Part shown: one piece after another, positions 8,173 to 14,937 of the stretch | Layout of the letters: each line of letters starts with the position of its first letter | Numbering within the stretch: position 1 is the first letter of the stretch | Assembly (NCBI GenBank): GCA_947503105.1 | Contig: CANNCM010000007.1 | Location: forward strand, 1-50,628 | Source of the DNA: an uncultured Flavobacteriaceae bacterium | Lineage (GTDB): Bacteria; Bacteroidota; Bacteroidia; Flavobacteriales; Flavobacteriaceae | Reading direction: 5' to 3' | DNA: 50,628 bases | Program-made: the position numbers and the translations under genes | The notes under the pieces: generated by a model | The model's input: the letters and a program-made list of their open reading frames with translations, nothing else | Told to the model about the DNA's origin: nothing | The model's database searches: none

Positions 8173-9822
8173 TTATTGATACTTTTTTACACCTTCTACT
8201 TTAGGGTAAAGCACTTTTTCTTTGTTTTTAACCCAAGTTCCTGTTGGTGCATTATTGGTTGCTAACCAAGCTAACATATCTGCATTCATTTGCAATGCGA
8301 TTTCCATTTCTTTGGATGTAGGATTGTTTAAAATATTTCTTTTTTCTGAAATGTCTTTGGTAATGTTATACATTTCAAACACATCTGTTTCATAAAAATA
8401 AAACAACTTAAAATATTCTTCTCCTACTCTTGTTTGAATTAAAGTTGATGGAGAAAAACGTTCATCCATATATCCTGGAAGATGCCAAAACAAATTTTCT
8501 CTTGAAATTCTTTTTGCCTCTCCTGTTAAAACTTTGGCAAAAGAAGCTCCATCATATTTAGGCTTGCTTCCATCTTTCTTTTTTAATGTAGCTAAATCAA
8601 CTCCAACTAATTCTGCAAAAGTGGGTAGGAAATCGATACAATGTACTGCTTGATTGGTTATCGAATTTTCTTGTATCAGATTTGGATATCTGAAAATTAA
8701 TGGAACTCTAAGACCACCTTCTGTTAAATTTCCTTTTTTACCTTTCAATGGCGTATTTTTAAATAATCCTCCATTATCAGAATAAAATATAAAAATGGTG
8801 TTTTCTGTGATGTCATCTTCATTATTTCCATCTCCATTTGGATCTTTCAAAGCATTATTTATTTTCCCCACATTTTGGTCTAACAATTCAATCATAGAAG
8901 CATATTCTGCAATTCTTGGTTTTAAGCCGCGGTTCAAATACTTTTCTGTTAAATCTTTTCTGCCAGTAACATCAGAATGAACTGCATGAAAAGGAATGTA
9001 TAAAAAGAACGGATTTTCGTCATTTGCTTTTTCTTTGATATAATCTACAGAGAAATCTCCAATTGCATCTGTAAGATGTTTTGGAGTTCCTTTTAAAAGA
9101 GACACATCTGCTCTTGATTTATAAGGTTTTAAAATAGTATTAAGGTATTCATTATCATAAGGTTTGGCATATTTATCTACAAATTCTGAATTAAACGTCC
9201 ATCCTTTTTTATCGGAATTTAGTGCTAAATAGAAAGATTTTGTTCTTTTCCCTTTAATAGGAGCCGCTATAATGTGATGAATATCTGCTGGTAAATCTAT
9301 ACCATAATCACCTTTTAAAGGATGTGGAGTTCCGTGGCTTTTACCCACTAATGCTGTTTGATAGCCTTTTGTTTTTAAAACATCAAACATATTGATACCA
9401 TCTTCTGCAATTACTTTTTTTTGCTTGAAAGGCTCAATAAGTACATTTGGAAATCCTTTGGTTCTTTTGTCTTGTCTTTTTAAAGAACCCACATTATATA
9501 CCTGATTATCTACTCCTGTTGCATATTGCCCACTAATTAAAGCTGCTCTTGATGGTGCACAATTTTGGTTGGTATAGGCATTTGTAAAAGACATCCCTTG
9601 TGATGCCAATTTATCGATTACGGGTGTTTCATAAATTTTAGAACCGTTATTTCCATTTGTATTTCCTGTGCTTATATCTGTCCAACCTAAATCATCTGCA
9701 AATATGAATACAATATTTGGTTTTTTATTATTACTCTCCTTTTTTTGCTCTTTTGATGAGCTACAATTGAACAATGCCAATGTTAAAAAACAGATAATTG
9801 ATATTTGAGATATTCTCTTCAT
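8173..9822 (-). CDS. Sulfatase, arylsulfatase A-like lipoprotein
   Basis: 549 residues. The lipoprotein signal ends ALFNC (Cys20). IFADDLGWTDI (Asp43, Asp44) is the first metal site, CAPSR at 88-92 is the formylglycine site, and FYSDNGGLFKNTPLKGKKG is the second metal and sulfate-binding region. It lies at the upstream end of a three-gene sulfatase operon on the minus strand. No TAnnTTTG promoter was seen in the 28 bases between it and the chimeric gene upstream, so it may be transcribed from further up. Sulfatases next to a piece of a T9SS-secreted protein suggest the remains of a polysaccharide utilisation locus; no SusC/SusD pair or glycoside hydrolase remains here. Confidence 0.92.
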   Translation of the reverse strand: MKRISQISIICFLTLALFNCSSSKEQKKESNNKKPNIVFIFADDLGWTDISTGNTNGNNGSKIYETPVIDKLASQGMSFTNAYTNQNCAPSRAALISGQYATGVDNQVYNVGSLKRQDKRTKGFPNVLIEPFKQKKVIAEDGINMFDVLKTKGYQTALVGKSHGTPHPLKGDYGIDLPADIHHIIAAPIKGKRTKSFYLALNSDKKGWTFNSEFVDKYAKPYDNEYLNTILKPYKSRADVSLLKGTPKHLTDAIGDFSVDYIKEKANDENPFFLYIPFHAVHSDVTGRKDLTEKYLNRGLKPRIAEYASMIELLDQNVGKINNALKDPNGDGNNEDDITENTIFIFYSDNGGLFKNTPLKGKKGNLTEGGLRVPLIFRYPNLIQENSITNQAVHCIDFLPTFAELVGVDLATLKKKDGSKPKYDGASFAKVLTGEAKRISRENLFWHLPGYMDERFSPSTLIQTRVGEEYFKLFYFYETDVFEMYNITKDISEKRNILNNPTSKEMEIALQMNADMLAWLATNNAPTGTWVKNKEKVLYPKVEGVKKYQ

Positions 9823-9850
9823 TTTAATATTGCTATACTTTTTATGTTTT

Positions 9851-10843
9851 TTAATTGTACAATAACTTTTTATAAGAATTGTTATGTTTTAGAATATATA
9901 TTCCCTTAGAAAATTTAGAAACATCAATTATTTCTTCCTTTCCTGAAAGTACTTTAGCTCCGTTCAAATTGTATACTTCCCAAATTTCTTTAGTATGATT
10001 CTTAATTGTAAAAACTCCTTTAGTACTTGGATTTGGATACACAACAAAACTATTATTTAAAGTTTCATCATTTACTGACAGACTTTCTTGGGTAAAAACT
10101 GCTTTTATGTTCAAGTCTGATGTAACTGTGATTTTTAGAGGATTTTCTGTGCTAAAAATATCACCTGACCATTCTTTAAACTCCCAACCTTGATCTGCAA
10201 TTGCATTTAAATCAAATTGTTGACCATTTAAGGCAGTACCACACGCAGGGTCATAGATAATACCTTTGTAAGGTTCAATCATTTCTGCAATCAAGTTTAC
10301 AATACTTTTTGGGGTATAAAATTCCCCTTTCATATCTTTTTCCTTAATTGAGAATTTCTTCAAGAAATATTCATATACACGACCAACAATATCCAATTCT
10401 TTATCGTCAATGGTGTTTATTTTACTTATCTCATCAGTTAAAGAAGCTAATTTAGTTTTATCTAAACCTAGTCGGGAATAATAATTATCGGGTAAAGCTC
10501 CTTTTAAAGCAGGGTTATTTTTTTCAATATCGTGTAAAGCAGTATCTATTTTTAATGCTAAATCGGCTTGTTTGGCATTGGCTTTTATGTAGCTCCAACG
10601 AGAAGTTTCGTTTAAGAAAAAGACGTTTTTCATATTGTAGAAGTCTTTCATTTCTACATACTTTTCTTTTCCTTCCTCTATAAGTTCTTTTTTGCGCTCT
10701 TCAAATTTGTCGCTGGCAAACTTTAAGAAGATTAGACCTAATACCACGTGTTTATATTCGCCTGGTTCAATAGAACCTCTTAGTTTGTCGCACGAGTTCC
10801 ATAGCGTTTCTTCTATTGACTTTACTTTTACTTGTTTTGCCAT
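9851..10843 (-). CDS. Chimera: type I restriction methylase (HsdM) N-terminus fused in frame to the tail of a T9SS-secreted protein
   Basis: 330 residues in one unbroken frame. Residues 1-202 match HsdM: the N-terminal helical domain (SIEETLWNSCDKLRGSIEPG, GEYKHVVLGLIFLKFASDKF), then GEFYTPKSIVNLIAEMI and the SAM motif start YDPACG. An intact HsdM continues SGGM and later carries NPPF; here GT ALNGQQFD follows and both the rest of the SAM pocket and the catalytic motif are gone. Residues 204-251 (GWEFKEWSGDIFSTENPLKI) match the InlB B-type/Listeria-Bacteroides repeats of surface proteins, and 255-330 is a T9SS type A sorting domain (VYPNPSTKGVFTI, GIYILKH). The junction falls near 10238. No signal peptide is present, so the tail cannot be exported. 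Methylase activity is not expected. It starts 2 bp after the XRE gene's stop. I read it as the product of a deletion that joined two loci. Confidence 0.88.
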   Translation of the reverse strand: MAKQVKVKSIEETLWNSCDKLRGSIEPGEYKHVVLGLIFLKFASDKFEERKKELIEEGKEKYVEMKDFYNMKNVFFLNETSRWSYIKANAKQADLALKIDTALHDIEKNNPALKGALPDNYYSRLGLDKTKLASLTDEISKINTIDDKELDIVGRVYEYFLKKFSIKEKDMKGEFYTPKSIVNLIAEMIEPYKGIIYDPACGTALNGQQFDLNAIADQGWEFKEWSGDIFSTENPLKITVTSDLNIKAVFTQESLSVNDETLNNSFVVYPNPSTKGVFTIKNHTKEIWEVYNLNGAKVLSGKEEIIDVSKFSKGIYILKHNNSYKKLLYN

Positions 10844-10845
10844 TA

Positions 10846-11046
10846 TTATTTTGTCTCTTTATTAGATATTATCAATTCTTTCACGTCTATTTGCAAGATT
10901 TCGGCAATACTCATAAGTATTCCTAGTCTAGGTTGTTTTCTGTTCTGCACATACCCATTTACCATATTATAGCTCTTACCAAGCTTATCGGCTAGCCAAA
11001 TTTGCTTAATACCTTTCTGTTTAAGTACTTCTTTGATACGGTTCAT
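10846..11046 (-). CDS. Small XRE-family helix-turn-helix regulator
   Basis: 66 residues from the ATG at 11046; a GTG at 11067 would add seven residues. It is a Cro/C1-type HTH: IKQIWLADKLGKSYNMVNGY gives the recognition and support helices, followed by PRLGILMSIAEILQIDVKEL. Stand-alone XRE proteins of this size often control restriction-modification operons, and it directly precedes the HsdM part of the chimeric gene with 2 bp between them. I infer that it once regulated that operon. It looks intact. Confidence 0.85.
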   Translation of the reverse strand: MNRIKEVLKQKGIKQIWLADKLGKSYNMVNGYVQNRKQPRLGILMSIAEILQIDVKELIISNKETK

Positions 11047-11103
11047 AGTTACTAAAATAGTAGGCACAATATAACTAAAAACATCTCATTTTTCGATTAC
11101 TTT

Positions 11104-11610
11104 TTAACTGAATCTTCTGCCAAATAGCACAATTGCTAAAATAGTAGTCATACCAACAGATATAGGGTTTATTAAAGATTTTTTATTGGTTTCTTTTGGT
11201 CTTCCTGACCCAATTAATGACTCCACAATTTTTAGTCGGCTTTTATATTTCTCAACTTCTACCAATGCCTGTTTTAAGGCGTAATTAGATTCATCTCGGT
11301 CGTGAATGGCTTTGTTAGAACGTTGTTGCATATTGGAAGCGTATTCATCAGTAGTGTCCCGCTGCGCTTTTAACTTTTGAATTTCTTTATTTTTTAACTC
11401 TAAAGCTCTTTCTAATTTCACTTCTTTTGGTGTGGGTTCGCCAATTGTACCATAATCATTTTTATGATGTTCTATAAGTGTTAGTGCCCATTCAGATACA
11501 CTCACGTTATATTTTGCTGCGAGTCTTACATATTCAGCTTTTTGAGCTGCAGATACCCTTGTGCTTAGGGTTACGTTTCTATAATGCATGTTGTTTTCCA
11601 TTGTTTTCAT
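11104..11610 (-). CDS. Ribbon-helix-helix / coiled-coil protein with a C-terminal membrane segment, function unknown
   Basis: 168 residues. Residues 10-45 look like a ribbon-helix-helix DNA-binding motif of the type found in plasmid mobilisation accessory proteins (VTLSTRVSAAQKAEYVRLAA, then VSVSEWALTLIEHH). Residues 60-128 are strongly helical and charged, probably a coiled coil (LERALELKNKEIQKLKAQRD, LVEVEKYKSRLKIVESLIG). Residues 146-163 (LINPISVGMTTILAIVLFG) could span a membrane. Methionines at 1, 4 and 8 could all be the start. The combination could tether DNA to the membrane or act in element mobilisation, but no relaxase gene is nearby. I do not recognise the family. Confidence 0.65.
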   Translation of the reverse strand: MKTMENNMHYRNVTLSTRVSAAQKAEYVRLAAKYNVSVSEWALTLIEHHKNDYGTIGEPTPKEVKLERALELKNKEIQKLKAQRDTTDEYASNMQQRSNKAIHDRDESNYALKQALVEVEKYKSRLKIVESLIGSGRPKETNKKSLINPISVGMTTILAIVLFGRRFS

Positions 11611-11735
11611 TGTATTTAAGTTATTAATCTACAGCCTGTTGGCTTGGTGTTTACTCAAGGACATCTCACAGTCTTTATTTTTACTCACTTTTCGTGATTG
11701 TTTCAAAAAATAAAAATTATTTCCTCCAATAATTT

Positions 11736-11757
11736 CTCATTGTTTTTCTACAATGAG
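11736..11757. promoter_or_regulatory. Inverted repeat between divergent genes, possible operator
   Basis: CTCATTG and CAATGAG are separated by 8 bases (TTTTTCTA) in the 224-bp gap between the divergent genes at 11610 and 11835. The arms are 7 bp. The site could bind a dimeric regulator such as the XRE or ribbon-helix-helix protein encoded beside it, or it could be a chance hairpin. The rest of the gap is AT-rich with no other signal I can support. Confidence 0.35.
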
Positions 11758-11834
11758 TTCATTTATTAAAAGCAAGTTATTGAAAATAATTGATAAAAGT
11801 ATTAAAATTAATATTTTTTTTGTTTCTTTGATTT

Positions 11835-12719
11835 ATGAAAAATAAATTTGTTTTAGATCCTTATTTTGGTGAGCTATCAGATCCAAATAGTCTGGTTAAT
11901 TATATCTACGCACCTATCTTCTTAAGAACAAAAATAGATGTACTGTATTTTGATTTTTTAAACTGGGAAAATCATGATTTACTTGATATTGACCTTGGTT
12001 TAGGTACTATAAAAACAGATTATAAAAAAACAGCGATAAGCTTTGTACAGTACGTTTGGATAAAGATGGTTGAAGCATTGATTAAGTATGGTTTTTCTTA
12101 TAATGATGTTAAAGCGATAAGAAAAAAATTAAGTAAGAAATTACACTATTCCTTTAGCTCCAACCAAAAGATTGCTCAAAATAAATCGTTACAAACGTCA
12201 GATAACTACCAGGAATTTTACGTTACTGAATTTGAAAGGTATGTTTTCTCGACTATTGCAAACAAATACAATTTTAAATTCTTTTTTTACAAAGATGCAC
12301 CTGAAGATTATTTTGTTTTTGATGATAGTCTTTTTGATATGTTTATTGAATTTAATGAAGAAGATAAACTTAGAGAAAAATTCAATAAAGACCATTTTAG
12401 CTTTTCTTTTTATAAAATATTTGAACCCTTCTTATCTAATGAGATAGACGCTTTTAAAACTAAATCTATTTCAATTTTATCTAACGAGGAGAGTAAAACG
12501 CTTCGTATGATAAGAAGGAATTACAATGAGTTAAAATCAATTACAATTCGTTTTAAAGAAGCTAAGCCAACGCATTTAGAAATTAAAACAAATAAAAAAG
12601 TTTCAGTCGAAAGTCGAATTATGGAGCACATTCAAAAAAGAGACTATTCAACCATAGTTATTCAAACGGTTGACGGGAGTGTAGTTAATTTTGAAAACAC
12701 AAAGAAATATAAATTATGA
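11835..12719 (+). CDS. Unrecognised protein at the head of the recombinase operon
   Basis: 294 residues, soluble, rich in Lys, Phe, Tyr and Asp/Glu, with no signal peptide or membrane segment. Residues 75-105 (YGFSYNDVKAIRKKLSKKLH) could be a helix-turn-helix of MerR-like character, which would suit a regulator or directionality factor. The C-terminal 40 residues (SRIMEHIQKRDYSTIVIQTV, DGSVVNFENTKKYKL) look like a small beta-rich unit. The stop codon overlaps the next start in an ATGA, so it is translationally coupled to the small gene and, through it, to the serine recombinase. That makes a role in element excision or its control the best guess. No catalytic motif is visible and I cannot name a family. 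Confidence 0.7.
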   Translation: MKNKFVLDPYFGELSDPNSLVNYIYAPIFLRTKIDVLYFDFLNWENHDLLDIDLGLGTIKTDYKKTAISFVQYVWIKMVEALIKYGFSYNDVKAIRKKLSKKLHYSFSSNQKIAQNKSLQTSDNYQEFYVTEFERYVFSTIANKYNFKFFFYKDAPEDYFVFDDSLFDMFIEFNEEDKLREKFNKDHFSFSFYKIFEPFLSNEIDAFKTKSISILSNEESKTLRMIRRNYNELKSITIRFKEAKPTHLEIKTNKKVSVESRIMEHIQKRDYSTIVIQTVDGSVVNFENTKKYKL

Positions 12720-12939
12720 TACTGAATACCTCAGATCAATTGATACTTCACAATCCTATTGTAACAAGCAAAGGAATTGTACATACATCAAAATCATGTT
12801 ATCAGATTATGAATGCAAAATCATTTTAAATAAAAACAGAAAAGAAAAACTAACAGACCAACAAGTACAACAAATCAAAGTTTTCTTTGAGCTCATTGCC
12901 AATGCTCAATTAGAAGCTTTTCAAAATCCTAAGCAATGA
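12716..12939 (+). pseudogene. Small gene upstream of the recombinase, split by a frameshift near 12809
   Basis: An ATG at 12716 overlaps the previous stop (ATGA) and opens 37 codons that end at 12829 (MILNTSDQLILHNPIVTSKG...). A second frame, from ATG 12796 or further upstream, runs to a TGA at 12937-12939 that itself overlaps the recombinase ATG. Joining the two after the ATT at 12806-12808 by skipping two bases, or adding one, gives a continuous protein of about 74 residues, passing from TSKSCYQI to ECKIILNKNRKEKLTDQQVQ. Both ends then have four-base ATGA overlaps, as expected for a coupled operon. It may be a true frameshift mutation, a sequencing error or a programmed event; no classic slippery site is seen. 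If the frames are separate, the 48-residue product from 12796 is the better gene. Confidence 0.55.
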
Positions 12940-14522
12940 AAAGAGCTGTAATCATGTCAAGAGTCAGTAGTGACGAACAAGCCAAAGGGTTTAGTTTGGG
13001 TGTTCAATTTGAGCAGCTAACAAACTATTGTAAACGCAAGGATATTGAGGTTGTTGCGCATTACAAAGAAGACCACTCCGCTAAAAACTTCAACCGACCA
13101 GAGTTTCAAAACTTTTTGAGATTTGCCAAGAAAAATAAAAACACTATTGATTATTTATTAGTAACCACTTGGGACCGCTTTTCCAGGAATGTAACAGATT
13201 CATTTTTAATGATTCGTCAATTAAAAAAAATGGGAATAGAAGTTCAAGCTATTGAACAACCTATTGATTTTAGTATTCCTGAGAGTAAAGCAATGCTCGC
13301 CATTAATTTAGTTTTCCCAGAAATAGATAACGACCGAAGATCCATTAAAATAAGAGGCGGTATTAGAGGGTCCTTAAAAGCAGGTCGTTGGTGTAGAATG
13401 GCACCTGTAGGTTATGTAAATAGGAGGGATGCAAATAATAGACCCATTATTCAGCCCAGTCCAAAGGCTAAATTTATTCAATTTGCATATAAGGGAATCA
13501 TAAAAGGGAAAACCCAAGCAGCGATTCGTGAGGAGTTAAGTAGTAAAGGATTTAAAGTTAGTAGAAATAATTTATCTCTTTTATTAAAAAACCCTGTGTA
13601 TATGGGTAAAATTGTCGTTCCAAAAGAAGGTGAGGAGCAGGAGCAGTGGATTGAGGGTGTTCATCAAGGGATAGTCTCGGAGAAGTTATTCTATCAAGTT
13701 CAAGAAAAATTGTCTGAACGCCAAAAGAAAAGAAATCGACCTATTTATAATACACTTCGCGAAGAGCTTCCATTAAGAGGAATTTTACAATGCTCCAAAT
13801 GCCAATCGAAAATGACTGGTAGTCCTTCAAAGAGCTGTACGGGTAAAAAGTATTTTTATTATCACTGCAATCATTGTAAAAAAGAGCGATTCTCAGCAAC
13901 GAAAGTCAATACGGTTTTTGAATCTATTTTAGATGATTTTCAATTTACCAAACAATCAAAAGTTCTTTACAAAGAGATTTTAAAGTCTTTATCTGGAGTT
14001 AATCAAAAAGACAGAGCAAGGAAAAGAAAAAAGTTAGAGAAGGAGTTAGCTTCCGCAAACCAACGGATTGAAAATCTACAAGATTTATTGGTAGACGGAA
14101 CTATTTCTCCAAAAGTCTATGGGCAAACATTAAATCGATATACAAAGCAGCGCGATCAAATCACGTCTAATTTGAATGGGCTCAATACCTCAGATTCGGA
14201 ATATAAGGGTCTTATTGAAAACGCATTTCTACATTTAGAAAATTTCAAGCAAACCTATACCAACAGCGCTATTGCGCATAAAAAGAAGTTGATAAGTTCG
14301 ATTTTTCCAGAAAAAATAGAATTTGACGGAAAAAAATGTCGAACTACAAGAATCAATGATGTGTTGAGATATATATTGTTGATTGACAAGGAGTTAGATG
14401 AAAATAAAAAGGGACAAATCTCAAAAAAATTGAGTTTGTCCCGTCTAGTGGAGTCGCCGAGAATCGAACTCGGGTCCAAACAAGCTAAAAAAGTGCTTTC
14501 TACACGTTTAGTTTTTAATTAA
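12936..14522 (+). CDS. Large serine recombinase (resolvase/recombinase family)
   Basis: 528 residues as read. Residues 1-150 form the resolvase domain with the catalytic Ser11 in SRVSSDEQ, and Arg-containing TTWDRFSRNVTD. The recombinase domain follows at about 165-270 (GRWCRMAPVGYVNRRD, LLLKNPVYMGKI), then a zinc ribbon (CSKC at about 288, CNHC at about 310), then a long coiled coil (about 350-400). It would integrate or excise the surrounding element. Its 3' end is odd: residues 492-503 are encoded by the ssrA terminator hairpin and residues 505-528 by the antisense of the ssrA 3' end, so the native C-terminus is not known. It is the last gene of a plus-strand operon coupled by ATGA overlaps. 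Confidence 0.9.
   Translation: MKRAVIMSRVSSDEQAKGFSLGVQFEQLTNYCKRKDIEVVAHYKEDHSAKNFNRPEFQNFLRFAKKNKNTIDYLLVTTWDRFSRNVTDSFLMIRQLKKMGIEVQAIEQPIDFSIPESKAMLAINLVFPEIDNDRRSIKIRGGIRGSLKAGRWCRMAPVGYVNRRDANNRPIIQPSPKAKFIQFAYKGIIKGKTQAAIREELSSKGFKVSRNNLSLLLKNPVYMGKIVVPKEGEEQEQWIEGVHQGIVSEKLFYQVQEKLSERQKKRNRPIYNTLREELPLRGILQCSKCQSKMTGSPSKSCTGKKYFYYHCNHCKKERFSATKVNTVFESILDDFQFTKQSKVLYKEILKSLSGVNQKDRARKRKKLEKELASANQRIENLQDLLVDGTISPKVYGQTLNRYTKQRDQITSNLNGLNTSDSEYKGLIENAFLHLENFKQTYTNSAIAHKKKLISSIFPEKIEFDGKKCRTTRINDVLRYILLIDKELDENKKGQISKKLSLSRLVESPRIELGSKQAKKVLSTRLVFN
14411..14442 (-). terminator. Rho-independent terminator of ssrA
   Basis: GGGACAAA and TTTGTCCC form a perfect 8-bp stem, extended by CTCAA/TTGAG. 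On the minus strand it is followed by TTTTTATTTT, and it starts seven bases after the tmRNA 3' end. It lies within the recombinase reading frame on the other strand. Confidence 0.85.
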
Positions 14523-14839
14523 TTGTCGGACATAAACTGACTAAAAACGGCCCATTTAAATCTTAGCTTCTTTAATTTTGAAACTCTGCCGAAGCCTCAG
14601 AGGTTCTAGATTCACTTTTACGATGTCTCAAAATTGAACGCCATGAATCAAGGCTTTCAGGAGACATAAAGCTTGCACACCTTGTGTGCCGAGGCTTGTC
14701 CTACTATAATTCAGACTAAGCAGCTAAAGCGTAGTTATTCTCGCCGTTTAAATGTTGGTATAGCCTTTAACGTGTTTCAATACCACTACACGACGTGCTT
14801 ACAATTCCGTAGATCCTGCTGTCAATACCAGTCGACCCC
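14449..14839 (-). ncRNA. ssrA: Transfer-messenger RNA (tmRNA)
   Basis: The RNA rescues stalled ribosomes. The acceptor stem pairs the 5' end GGGGTCG (14833-14839) with CGACTCC (14450-14456), with one G-U pair. The T-arm is CCGAG TTCGATT CTCGG (read on the minus strand, 14457-14473). The tag frame at 14716-14745 encodes GENNYALAA followed by TAG, a form typical of Flavobacteriia. The CCA end is not encoded. The length is about 391 nt, normal for the family. A mobile element lies directly against its 3' end. Confidence 0.95.
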
Positions 14840-14868
14840 CATTATTGTAATCCCTCAAAAGAGGAAGG

Positions 14869-14876
14869 CAAAGTTA
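14869..14876 (-). promoter_or_regulatory. ssrA promoter, -7 box TAACTTTG
   Basis: TAACTTTG matches the Bacteroidota -7 consensus TAnnTTTG and lies 30 bases upstream of the mature tmRNA 5' end, leaving a short leader for processing. A TTTG 22 bases further up (ending at 14899) could be the -33 element, with slightly long spacing. Confidence 0.7.
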
Positions 14877-14937
14877 CAAAAAAACTTGTGTACCCTTTCA
14901 AATCCTATTACTTTCGTAAATATATTCTACTTTGCCT

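Noticed and set aside
10846-11610. A toxin-antitoxin pair formed by the XRE and ribbon-helix-helix genes
   Set aside because: Neither neighbour resembles a toxin. The 168-residue protein has a coiled coil and a membrane segment, and the XRE gene is instead tied to the HsdM part.
14738-14937. An insertion sequence between ssrA and the dehydrogenase gene
   Set aside because: The whole stretch is accounted for by the tmRNA 5' part and divergent promoters.
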